The notes under the pieces: generated by a model
The model's database searches: none
What the model was told of the DNA's origin: nothing
What the model saw: only the letters and a program-made list of their open reading frames with translations
From: Pterois miles
Taxonomy: Eukaryota > Chordata > Actinopteri > Perciformes > Scorpaenidae
DNA length: 64,000 bases
Assembly (NCBI GenBank): GCA_947000775.1
Contig: CAMQGK010000637.1
Span: 15,816,501-15,880,500 of the forward strand
Direction of reading: 5' to 3'
Part shown: positions 1 to 13,400 of the stretch, one piece after another
Layout: each line of letters begins with the position of its first letter
How positions within the stretch are numbered: position 1 is the first letter of the stretch
Program-made: the position numbers and the translations under genes

Positions 1-181
1 AACATGGACATACATACGTACTTCTTTTGCTGAAGGTCTCTGATCAGATTATTTCACATACACAATCTGCTTTATATATTCAGTAGTAAATCAAAGAGTT
101 TTAGCTTTTTAAGGCAGTAATTTGACGACAACAAGAGGCTTAGAACAAGGAACAGCAAAATCTGCTCTATTAAAGCCCTCA

Positions 182-187
182 TTTAAT
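182..187 (-). terminator. candidate pfkl poly(A) signal (ATTAAA)
   Basis: ATTAAA on the minus strand about 207 nt after the stop. No AATAAA occurs on that strand between the stop and the window edge, so the true site may lie outside the window. Confidence 0.3.
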
Positions 188-393
188 AGATGAATACTTG
201 AAGTACATTTTTGCATTACCTAATTTACTGTAGCTACTACAGTACGATGCTGACAACAGTCTTGAGATCAATGCTGGCTATAAAAAGCCTTCAGTCATTG
301 AAAAACATCCTTTAAAGTATATAGTCTGCATAGGAACAAAGGATGGACAGATAAGGGTTAAAAAGTGCAGAGTACAGAGTAGTTTTAGAGAGA

Positions 394-541
394 CTAGAAC
401 CCTGAGTCGATGCTGATGGAGCGGTGAGTCACATGTTCAATCTCTCCTGGGACATATTCACAGAAGCTGGTTTGGTACTTGGCCAACATTTTTAGCATCG
501 GTCGAAGATTAAACCACCACTGGACCTTGGGCATCCGGTGC
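394..541 (-). CDS. pfkl: pfkl terminal coding exon 22 (residues 732-780, stop)
   Basis: Encodes HRMPKVQWWFNLRPMLKMLA and ends HRSISIDSGF, then TAG at 394-396. Ser775 and Arg772 align with the C-terminal PFKL phosphorylation-site region. Confidence 0.95.
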
Positions 542-3500
542 CTGCAAAAAACATAAATCATATATTATTACGCCTTAATAATGAATTGTTATTTGACAAA
601 ACGGTGACGTGGCTTACTCAAAATCAGTCACATCCTTCAGTTCAGTGACGGGGCTGAATGCGATGACCTTCCTGTTGAGGCCGAGCACACATGCTGTTTC
701 TGGTGAGTTGGCAAACACACGGCCTGACGGGGGAAAAACAACAGTGGTATATTACATTGTGGTGACTTTCTGAGCAATTTATTGAAGTTAACTATGACTT
801 TATACAGTAACTCTACCTTGTCTGAAGTTTTCAGTTAGTCTCTCTGAAATCCACTGGATGGCCCTCACACCCAACTTAGTACCAAAATTTCTATCAAAGG
901 GAGAAGGTGCCCCTCCCTGGAGCACAAGCACACAAGCAGAGTATAAACATATTATGGTATGCGAGTGTCACTTACGTTGTCACTGTAAGTGAAATCAATA
1001 ATAAGTTGCTAAGCGATGTAAAGTGTCTGCACCTGCTGAAGGTGTCCCAACACATTAACCCTGCAGTCAAAGACGCCCTTCCCCTCTGACGAATACAGCC
1101 TATGGATGAAGTCTGTTGTGTAGTTTTCGTGGCATTTTTCATTCCTGTTATGACAGAGAAAATAATCAAAAATAAAAAAAATAAAACTGAGAATATTTCA
1201 TGTATATGTTCCATATATTCTGCACAGTATATACTTTTCAGTTTGTTTTGCTGAAATCAGGAAAGATTTTTAGTATTTTCACTTCTGGTGTGGCTCTAAG
1301 GATTCCACTGGTCAGTCCGCCACTTTGATCCAGACTGAAATATCTCAACTTCTAAATTTTGTACAAACAATAATGTTCCCCAGATGATAAATCCTACTGA
1401 CTTTGGTGAACATTAGACTTAAAATATGGTGCCATAATCTAGTCCACAACCTGGGAACTATCCATCCATCCATCGTCAACTGCTTGTCCCGTTAGGGGTC
1501 GCGGGGGGGCTGGAGCCGATCCCAGCTGGCACTGGGCGAAGGCAGGGTTCACCCTGGACAGGTCGCCAGTCCATCGCAGGGCACATAGAGACAGACAACA
1601 TATAGACAGACAACCATTCACACTCACATTCACACCTACGGGCAATTTAGAGTCATCAATTAACCTAAACAGCATGTCTTTGGACGGTGGGAGGAAGCCG
1701 GAGTACCCGGAGAAAACCCACGCTTACACGGGGAGAACATGCAAACTCCACACAGAAGAGTCCCAAGCCGGAATCGAACCTGCGACCCTCTTGCTGTGAG
1801 GCGAGAGTGCTAACCACTGTCAAAATGTCTAGTCTGTCCAATTCTGTGTTTAACAAATATTAACATGCTAAACAAAGGTGGTAAAAACCTATATGGAGTG
1901 TGAATGAAAGATGCACAATAGCTTCTGCATTGTATGGCTGAATGAGTGTTACTGTATGTACCTCAGTACTAGACCCCGCTGGATGTCCTTCTTCATCTTT
2001 TCTGTCAAATGCTCCACGTTAGCCTGTCAAAAGGCCACATAATTAAAGCATAACGTAGGCGTTTTTTAAACTGGACCCTATTTTCCTATATTTTTGTGTC
2101 TAAGTGACTAACAGGGACAACAATTTATGAAACTGGTATTTAGTATTTCGGAATACCGTTGCGACTGGCAGCCGTGAACCGAGCAGTGTCAGTGTAACCT
2201 TACGTCCACTAAAAGTGCTGATTTCGGATTGTTATTATAAGTGTCTGACAATATTGTGAAAAGGGCCCTACAGAGGTTGCTTGAACCACTCTGTTATTGT
2301 GTCCAAGTCCCGTTCAAGCAGAGGTCCTGTTGTGAAATCTGAATATCCGTATACACTGGCTCAAATAAATACGGGCGACCATCGAATTCAAAGACCTCAA
2401 CCACATTGTCAAAGTCATCTAAATATTAACCCATGACACTGAAAATCTTTTAGATAACAGCTACACTTTCTGTACACACCATGGATGTATTCGACTATTC
2501 TACTGCTGTCTTCTGTCAATACGTGACCTTGCCAGACACCTCGTTGAGCGACACTCTATCCATAATATCAGACACTTATAATAACAATCAGAGCCTGTCA
2601 TGGGAAAAACAAGCACTTATAGTGGACATAAATGATGCTAACAGTTTGTCCTAATAACATCATATTACAGCCTGTGAGCAGCTGACGGCTACAGCACTCT
2701 CCATCAATACTGGACCAGTTTCATGGTCATGAGAAAACAGGGTCCAGGTTGAAAAATACCAAAGTTAGTCTTTAAAAAGTCAGAAAGCTGTGAATATTAT
2801 GGACAAATTTAAAGAAACAGCAGAGTTTTTTTCTTTTGGTCTTACCTTCAGGTCATGGATGTTGAAGGGGTCTTCAAAGATGTAGGCTGCGTCAGCACCC
2901 ACAGCTATACCAGTGCAGGTTGCCAGATACCCACAGAACCCACCCATAGTCTCCACCACAAACACTCGTCTCTTGGTTCCAGTGGCAGACTGCTTGATCT
3001 TGTCGCAACCCTGAGAAAGAAATCAAAATGGCAGCGTGAAAAAAGACAGTGACAACTGGAGACAGGGTCAAAAGTGTGGGTCTGGAACATAGACTGTAAA
3101 TAAGGACATAGTAACCGTGATGTGAAGCCTTGAGTTTAGCACTTTGGCCATTACATCTTGGTATTTTGCAACCAGAAGTGACATGAAAGGGTTAAACCAA
3201 CACCAAATTCACACCAGAACAGTGGCGAAGCACAATGCAATGTCTACGGCACTGAATTGTGGCCAAACTAAAAGCTGGGAAAAGTTTAACTTTTAGTGGC
3301 TAAGTATAGCCAGAGAATGCCTGCAGCCAATGAGTAAACAGATCCTGTGACTCCTGAGACATGTTGACCTGTTGTGACACGTTAAAATTAATTTCTTCCT
3401 GTCGGAAACACATGAACATGCCTCCCAGCCACAGAATAATGTAATTATTGCGGCAAGCCACACTTTGCCACTGCCTGGTGTGACTTCAACATAAGTTCAA

Positions 3501-6500
3501 CTGAACAGTGAATAAGACACTTTTAGAAGAAGAAGAAGAAGAAGATAGTCCTTTATTAGTCCCACGAGGGGAAATTCAATTTTTTTTCACTCTGTTGTTA
3601 ACTTATACACGGTACATGCAGACCCGAACACACACATGCACAAACATGCAACAGATGGAGAGATGTCAGAGTGGGGGGGCTGCTCCCGACAAGCGCCCCG
3701 AGCAGTTGGGGGTTTGGTGCCTTGCTCAGGGGCACCTCGGCAGTGCCCAAGAGGTAAACTGGCACCTCTCCAGCTACCAGTTCACACTCAGTTCTTGGTC
3801 CATGGCGGGACTTGAACCAGTGACCCTCCGGTTCCCAAGCCAACTCCCTACAGACTGAGCTACTGCCGCCCCCATTTTGCAAGGTAAGCAAAATGTTATA
3901 ATTAACTTTCACAAACTGAAAACCCACTGTGAAGGGGTTAAAGTTGTAAGATGAAAACAGGGACAACTCCCGATCTAGCAATCACAAGGTAGCCACGCCA
4001 TAAAGCATCCCCTGCTTTATGGTCTATTTGACTCTAAATGGGACCTTAATTTACTAAATGAACATCATGCTGCTTTGAAGAAGACATGAAATTAGTGACC
4101 GAGACCACAAACTCATGTTTACAATGTTTACTGCGGTAATAAATCAAGTAAGACCTAGGCTCATTTTCTCATAGACCTCTATATAATCAGACTTGTTCTT
4201 GCAACCAGAGGAGTCGCCCCCTGCTGGCTATTAGACAGAATGCAAGTTTCAGGCTCTTCAGCATTGGCTTCACTTTGGACAAGCGTCCACTGGTTTGTAG
4301 GTGGAGAAAGAGGTAACGCTAACTTACTCCTAATTAACCCTCACCTATACTGTATTGTGTACAGTTCTGGAGCCCATTATACAGCTTCTGGAGAGACTAA
4401 GTAGTAGTTGAGCTTAAGCAAGTTCACCCCTGTGCATCTATATTAATATAAATGTACTGGGGTGAACTAGCATGCTGCCTGTCTGTCTCCTTCCTCTCAA
4501 AGTTTAAAGATGAAAACTAAAGCTCTAAATAATCACTGTCACCCCTGTTTTCACATAGTATACAGAGTTCAAAGTGTACCTTATTAATAATACAGCAGCT
4601 CAGCTCATATTACATGTCCTATTTTCTGGTTTGGTTCAGTCTCTATTTGTGTTAATCCTGAAACATCAAAGTCGCTCTGTTAATTTGCCATCTGCTCAGC
4701 ATTACCTCCATGGCAGCATTGACAGCCGTGTCTGCTCCCAGGCTAAAGTCAGTTCCAGGGACATTGTTGCTGATGGTAGCAGGGATTACGCACATGGGGA
4801 TGCAGAGCTCATCGTAGCGACCCCGGGCTTCAAACAGCTGCAGCACACCTGCATATCCCTTTGAAAGTCACCAAGAGGAAGATTCAAAACCTCTTTGATG
4901 TAACACTGTCACCATGAAATAATATGCAAGTATTGCAGCTCTGGCTCTTTGAAAGGTTGTGTCTTCATACCTCAAACCCTCCAATTACAAGTAGAGCTGA
5001 GATATTGAACTTGGCGATGGTTTCCACAATCTTGTCCATGTGTTTGTTTGGAAGTGTTCTGTAATAGGACATGAAACAGAAATACAAAAACACTTGAAGA
5101 GGTGCTTTGACAATTTTACATGTCAAAGGTTATTTGCTAGTCACAGAGAGTATCGCACAGCCTGTGTAAACAGTTGTTTAATTTCTCCTGTGGCTCCAGA
5201 GGAAGTTTTGTCAAGTGTGAAAAAAGACTCGAGTGATATCACCCTTGCTCTCTCATCTTTGGCTTGGAGACTACATGTATTTTTACCAGAAAAATTTGCA
5301 GTACAAACTGGGGCCCTGGAAGAGAGTGGTGCAGGAATGAGTCCCAGAAATAAATTTGCATTTTAGCACTTTCAGTTCCCTCTTCTCAATGTCAATGGGT
5401 TTCTTGAATGGGATTTTAGTTAGATGCCTGAAACAATGTCTGTGGTTAACAAAAGCTTCAGAGATTTTAATGTTATATGATATAAAGTACATCAATAAAA
5501 ATCCCACTCATGAATTTTGAAGCTTTTACATGTCTTAAAAAAGGCAGTTGCTAACAAGTGGCTAAATGGGACTAATAAAGGTCATCACATCGAGCACTAG
5601 TCTGCCTGTATATTAGTGTTAGTTACATGAAGTCATGCAACCACGGTGTAGTTTGTTTATAGCCTAACATTAGCTTTTTACCTGATTGCATTTGCGCTTC
5701 AAAATACATCCCTTATGGTTCGCTGACTGTGGATTCTTTTAAAAGTCAGCTAAATACATACTTGCTTGGACAGGCGTTTGGGTAACCTGTATACACGAGG
5801 CCTGCATTTTATGTGTTTAACATGTATGTGTTTTTAGTTTTGCACTTCTTAATCATATAGCTCATGTGGTCACTTTATTTTAGAGGATTTCTTTCTTATA
5901 TGTTACATAATGCCCTCGTTAAGCACTTTGTGACTTATGCCTGTGAAAAGCACTACATAAATAAATTTCATTTACTTACTTAAAGCTTATTTTCTGCAAT
6001 AAACCAAAATCACAAAATGGAAAAATCAGGGCGATGCTAACTTCCATGCTGGCCTACAAAAATATATCATCCCTGCAGCAGTCTATTTGAAAGATGTGGG
6101 AGGGAAGGTTGCATTATGGGAATTGTAAGATCTGGTGATTTTGGAAGTTAACACACAATATTGATAAAATCCTCCATCACAATATATTTGAAAAAGATAG
6201 GAATATTAAAATCTTATATAATGTGATATAGTATATTATATGAAAAATCCATTGAGAAAATGTTGTTTTGGCAAATTAAACACCTGACGATCCAACCGAC
6301 CTGCTAATTGATTCCCCACATTGTCCTTAGTGGCCAGTACACCCAGGGATATGACAGGAATCATAACATGGTATAAATAATATGACAGAATCTCTGATAA
6401 CTATCAAATTGTTTATGTTGTCATATTTCCTAATTGTACTTTCTCTGGCATCATCTTTAAAGTCCTCAGACTTTATGGAAGTACAATACTAAACTATTAG

Positions 6501-9500
6501 AGTACTCCTAAGAATAAAAAAAATAATAAAAATGACATAACTACAGTATGTTCATATTATAGGAATCAAAGTCTCCTGTTACTCACCGTTTTGTCCCCAG
6601 CAGTGAGCCCCCTTGGCCCGTCCATCCTGCCACATTGTGCCACTCCATCTGAAAAACCTGCAGACAGACAGGTATCAGTATTCCTCTTAGTCTCATATAG
6701 GTTACTTGTTGCTAAAATCAGTGTGGAAATGATGTAGCGGTAGAAGCCCTCACATTTCCATTGGCAAGTCCTTGAAAGCCATCGTTGACAGCGTAGACCT
6801 TGTGTCCGTGAGCGAGCGCTAACCTCACAGCAGACCTCACCGCTGCATTCATCCCTGCAGCCGGAGCTCCCACATTCAGGACAGCCAAAGAGAAATTGCT
6901 CTGAGGGAACATGAGTCAGATATTAATAAGCACATTTGAACAGTTGTGATTCTTTGACACAAGTTTAGGGCTACTGCTGTATGTGTGTGTGTGCAGGTGT
7001 GTGTTCATGCTAGTGAGAGACTTACCTCAGACTGGACTGGCTTCTGGAAGGCAAGAAGCTTGTAGATGTTCCAGTTGTTCTGAAAACTCCTGCAAGAAAA
7101 TCATTATGGTCTTGTTTATTATTTGCACAGAATAAACAACAAACAAACAACAAAATTAAATTATACCCATGGTAAAATCAATATACAGTATACAGTGTAT
7201 AGTGATACATTTACAAAAGGAATGATATTTTAACTATCTAATATTCATGGAAAACAGCTCAGCTCCTACCCTCCACGCAGTTTGACAGCATCATCAAACC
7301 TCTTCTCGTTCATGGCCTTCTGCACCAATTTAGTCTGCAAACGATCGTAGAATCAAAAAATACAGCAACCTCCCACTGTTTGCGAGTATGTCCATTAAAA
7401 TCAATTACAGACGAGGAGAGCAACTCACCATCTCCACACACTCCATTAGAGGCAGACGAACAGCGTGGTTACCCGACAGGCCGATGACACAGGCTGGGGT
7501 GTCAGGAGAGGCCTCCATCAAGGCAACCACCGCCTCCACACCCAACTTACTGCTCTGAATACACAAGAGAGTCCCATACTGTACAAATGCATTCACATGC
7601 ATAGCGAATGAATGTTGAAGAGCATCATCTCCTACGCATGTATTGGTTATATGGAAGATATAACAATAATTTGTTTAAATGAGAGGCATGCTCTACATTT
7701 AGGCTGTTTAGACCTGCAGTTTAAGGTTCAGTGTGTAACATTTCATGGGATCTTTTAGCAGAAATGGAATATAATATTCATAATTACATTTTCATTAGTG
7801 TATAATCATCTGAAACTAAGAATTGTGATTTTGTTGGCTTAGAATGATTCCTTCATATCTATATAGGGAGCGGGTCCTCTTCATTGAGTCATGTTGCTCC
7901 ATGTTTCTATAGTAGAACTGAAAGGACAAACCAAACACTGACTCTAGACAGAGCCGTTAATGTCTTTACATTACCTGAAGGCAACTGTAGTTTTCTGACA
8001 GGACTGCAAGACTGTGGTGACGTGAGCCACAGAGTGCAAAACTGTATTATTGCCAGGCACTGTCTAACTTCTGCTCCTAAAGTAGTGTTATTATGGTAAG
8101 GGTGGCCTCTGAGCAAGGCTAACGGCATTACCACAGTTTTGAACTCGGCGGTTCCCATTCTAGCAGTCTTGGAAAGGGAGGAGTGAGCAAAGGGGTTTTC
8201 AGTTGGTTGCAATCTGCAAACGCACCACTAGCTGCTACCAAATCCTACTATTGCTGAAATAGACCATTTGTATGGCTTTAACATTTTATGTGTCATCATA
8301 GCTGCATTGTTGTAGTATAAAAAAATTATCTTGTCGTCCAACTCACCAGTATTCTGTCAAAAGCTGAGGGAGTTCCTCCTCGCTGAACATGGCCGAGTAC
8401 TGTCAGTCTGGTGTCATAACCTAGCCTCTGTACCACCAGCTGCAAATACACATGGAGGCATTTCAGTGTGTTATGGGTTTGTCATTTAGCAGCCATACAT
8501 ACATACATATACTATGGGAGAAAAGCCCTTTAAATACAACTAAAAGGAAACTCTGAACACTGAACTGAACTACTCTCAACTAGTTTAACTAGGGCTGAGC
8601 TTTAAAATGTCTCTGATGATATAGGTCATTTCATATCTCGATATCGATATACTGTATATCACAATATACCATTCTTTCTGGTAATTTCTTCTGGTAAATA
8701 CTCTATCTGAAATGGTATGTGGTAAAGCCTATGTTTCTATTCTCCTTTGTGAATTAAAAACTTGACAAATGAAATGTTCTGAGTATTTTCTCATTTTAAG
8801 AAATTGAGTGCAAAATGAACATCATAATTTTAAGTGATATTACAGTGAAAATAGACCTGGCCTATATCCAAAAGAAACAATCCAGAAAAATATATACAAT
8901 AGACATTTTTATATTCTTTTGACAATATACACTGTCATATTGCCCAGCCCTGTTATACATCTTTAAACTTACATCTTTTACATAAGTTGAAGAGATGGGC
9001 TGGCCATCTTTGTCGATGGCTCCCTCTGCGATGATTACAATGTTGAGTCTCGACCCCTTTATGCGACTCTGGAGATAAACAGATGCATGTATTAACCAGT
9101 TAGTCAGTCAAGCACAATCTTGCTTCGAAGTCCTGTATTTGAAGAATTCAACTGCTATTCCTGAAATGTTTATAGGTTAAAGCATTTCTATATTTCTCTC
9201 ACTTCAAAACTGAGTAATCTCTCCTGTGAATACATACAAATGTGCCTTGGGCTAACATACTGTACATACTGTTTTTGTGACTTACTGCCTCTAGACGGGC
9301 ACACATCCGGTCCTCCCAGCCGTCCTGAGGAGGAGCCTCTGGAATGAAGAGCCAGTCTGCTCCAGATGCCAGGGCTGACACCAGGGCCAGATACCTGAGA
9401 AAAAGCACAATCACATGTTTTACTGAGTGGCAGTGTATGAAGGAAAGCAAAATGTGTCAGAGTTACTCACCCACAGTGTCGCCCCATGATTTCCAGAACA

Positions 9501-10370
9501 AAAGTGCGCTGGTGGCTGTAAGAAGAAGGTACACAACATTTAAAGTGAAAAATCTGCAGCAGGTATGTGAGCACACAGAAAATTTCCAGATTGGAGCAAC
9601 ATGCTGAGAATCAAGGGAGCAAGTCTGGGCATGACCATAGAGATCACGCCGAACACCTGAATGGTGAGCCGAGTTATAACAAATCCTGGCTGAGATGATT
9701 GCATTCCAACATTACATTATGGTGGCATAAATACACATTAAACGGACAGTTTGGGTGTATTGAAGTGGTGTTGTATGAGGTACTTATCCATAGTAGGTGT
9801 AAATATAGCGTACACTTAAATGAATAACAATTTCTTTAGGTGAGCCTTTCTTTTAGGTGGCCAAAATATATTTTTCTACCAATACATAATATACCTACAA
9901 TGGATACAACTCCACTTCAAAACACCCAACCTATCTCTTTAAGATAAGTCTCATATAGGGCTGCAGCTAACAATTACTTTCACTATCAATTAATCTGCAA
10001 ATTATTTTACATTTCAATTAATCATTTTTCTGTAAATTTGTGAAATATGCCCATGATCACTTCTCTGAGCCTAGAGTGATGTCTTTAAATTACACATTAC
10101 ACACTTTTACTACTATAAATATAGCAGTTTATTGCTGTTAACACCAGCTTCTTCAGTGATGTCCCTGTTCAAAATCACTCAGTGTCTGACCTCTGTGCGG
10201 TGGTCATGATGGCATCGATTATCTCCATGATGCGGTGCAGCGCTGAGTCAGCTCCGATGGTCATGTCAGTGCCACAGAAGTCGTTGTCGATGGAGCCCAC
10301 GAGACCCACGATGTTCAGGTGGTCATGCTGTTTGGCCAGGGTGTCTGTGATCCTTCCTGTGGTAACACAC

Positions 10371-10439
<69 letters not shown>

Positions 10440-13400
10440 GATGTTGTCTAGCAGATTACTATTATATACACCAAAGCAAAAGGAAAAAATAATCATGGTA
10501 TCATGTTACAACAAAATGATGCAACCAGATCACAGCTATGCTGACATTCAACATGACCTCAAGTGAGATGGTGCCATTTATTAGTTGACAGTAATGACCA
10601 ACAACAGATTATGATTTGTTAGTTTATTTAATCATTTATTTGGCTTCACCAACTGCAACTGGACTGGACTGTTGCCATTAGTGTTGGTGTTGGTGACTCA
10701 TCGTAGTCTCTGTATGCTTACATAAAGCATCTCATCTATGCCCACTCACTGCCATGATCTCCCTCGCCTTGAGTCCTACATCAGGCAGTTTCTGTACGAT
10801 GGTGGCTTTCAGACTGTGGTTGGTGTAAGACGTGTGTCCATGCCTCTTTGCACATCCTGGGTAACATCTGTGACAGCTGGTTTACTTCCAGGGAAACAGC
10901 AGTATACCAGAAGCAGCAGAAGTCTGTTGCTGCAGATAGATGGATTTTGCACCAGGTGAAATTTTGCTCAGAAGAGTGGGCATAGGGGATTTCCTCTGTC
11001 TCTCTCCAGTTGGTCTTTATGCTTTTTTTGTTTCTTCATTGAATGTCATGGTAAACTACTTTGCTCCATTCTTGTCATGTTTTAAGATGAATGAGTCAGG
11101 CTTGAGATCACGAGTCCCGTCTTTGCCCCTGCGTCTTAAGTGCAACTGAATATCATACCAGACCTTGTTCAGTAAACTGTTTGGATTGTCTGGACTTCTT
11201 GTTGCAGAATATTTTAAGATGCTCTGGTATTCAGGGGAAATCAGGGGTGTGCTGTTTTGACTTTCCCTGATCTTCTAATATCTTTTATAACACCTTTGAA
11301 AACATTATTGGCTGATATGAATTCTGGGTCCTGCATTAAATTTCCTGGACAGCTACTGGACGCTCGCTGAAATAAGGATTTAAACCAGTCTGAAGCCCAA
11401 GGTAGCTGCTGAGGCTGTAGAGCTCCCCTATAGTTGTCCAGATGGATCATAAACTGCCTCAAGACTGTAAATACAAAATAGGGGCTTAAGGGTGGAATTA
11501 CAACATCCATGTCCATTGTGTGATTCAAAAAGACTTTTTTCCCATAGACTTACATTCTGAAAGAGACATCTGTAACTTAGCGCATAATTCAGTGGGGTTA
11601 AAGGTAACGGTACTGTGCTTGCTCTATGGGCCCAGTTTATACTCAAAAGTCAAGCTTTTTTTGCTCCATGCGCCACTGAGCACTATTCATAGGAATGAAT
11701 GGGGTCCTGCCTCTGACGTGTCTACTTCTCTTTATATATTAACCGTCAAAAGTCCCAGTGCTGTTGTACTTTATATCAGCAATCAAGGAATGCCACTTAT
11801 AAATTCAAATTACTTTGTAAGAATTAACTGTTATATAATCATATATATAAATGCTTTATAATCATAAATATAATGCTTTTTATAACAGCTCTTTATTGGT
11901 GTTGACATGAAATGACAGAAAGTCAGCCCCGTACCCTGGACAATGAAATGATGCCTTAAAGGACTTTTTCAGCATAGAATTACATTTACATTACGTACTG
12001 TTTCTAATATGCAGTATGTACATGATGAAGATGAAGTATTTTTCAAAGCTCTGCAACAAGTCAACAATGAGAGCACTTTACCTTTCTGTACGAGCTCCTC
12101 CAGCAGACTGCTCCACTCACTGCGAAAGATGTTGGCTCCGGTGAGGCTGCCGTCTCCGCCACACACACACAGGTTGGTGATGCCTTTCTTCACCAGGTTA
12201 AAGGCGGCAGCAAGCCTGCCCTCACGAGTTGTGAAGGCTTTACATCGGGCGCTGCCTATCACAGTCCCACCCTGCAGCAGAGACATTGTATAACACGTGA
12301 CAAACCAAACTGGGACAAACAGAACATTGTTATCTGTCACTGAAAAATGTCATGCTGAGTGACGAAAATGTGTTATTTTGTTCTGGCTCCTGATGGTATA
12401 GTTAGATACAGCTGACATCTGAGATGGAAGATTCACATTAGATGAAATGTCAGAGGTTAAAAAAAGAGCCAGATCACAAGTAGTCGCTCAAGACATATTT
12501 GTGTTTTGATGCTAGATGTGAACTGCCATGCATCTCCTGTACAGCAGTGGTTCCACAGTTGTGGGTCGTGATCAAGCCCTCAGGAAGAGCACCAGGCTTT
12601 GAAGCAAATTTTCAAAGTGGCCAAACGGTGAAATTACAACTTCTGTGCTCATCATGTGATGCCATTGCACCCAAAAAGACAAGCGTCTGTAAAGCAGTGG
12701 GTCATTTTTTGGGGGTAAATCAGTTTCCCAGTATGAACACTTGACTAACCTTTATTAGAATCACCAGGTCCAAAAAGTTGTAAAATGCACGAATAGCCGA
12801 AACCAGAGTTATTTCCCTTCCTGCATTCATGTGAATGAGCTCCAGACCGCGGGCTGGACCGCGGGCTGGGAGGCGGGGTTAAAGGAAATGCTACTGGACT
12901 TGCTCTATGAGCCTAATTGTATCCAGTTCTACATTGGGTCCCTCACAAAGGGATGCGAAAAAATTATTAGAGCAGAAAAAAAAAAGAAAAATCAATATCC
13001 TGCTACATAAAATTGGACTTTTTTCTCTAAACAATATTCAAATGAAATTCATGAACATGAACCTTGAGACTACAAGCAAGTAGACACTACTTTGTAATAA
13101 GGTGTCAAAAAGGTTGGGAACCAGTGCTATACACAATCAATATCCGGATACGATGACGTAGGTCACAACAAAATAGTTTTGCTTTAGAAAGAGTAGCACA
13201 TGCCCTTCAACACTTTTGCTGCATAATTTCAAGACAACTAATGCAAAAAGGACAGTGGGACAGTTTATTTTTCTTTTGAATCATGCAACTTGCTGCTTTC
13301 TGAACTGATATTGAAAGTACATGCAGCAAGGCCCCTTACCAGGTTATAACCAGTATTAGACAGGCAGGGAGGGAAGAGATGAGAGGAGAGGGCTGAAATA

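Noticed and set aside
3808..3862. tRNA gene suggested by box A and box B sequences
   Set aside because: No complete cloverleaf can be folded and the head continues into a SINE body with a LINE tail.
3508..3981. Open frames repeated at 3508-3981, 29830-30254 and 58707-58940 with near-identical protein
   Set aside because: They lie inside the three SINE copies; the similarity is repeat-derived, not a gene family.
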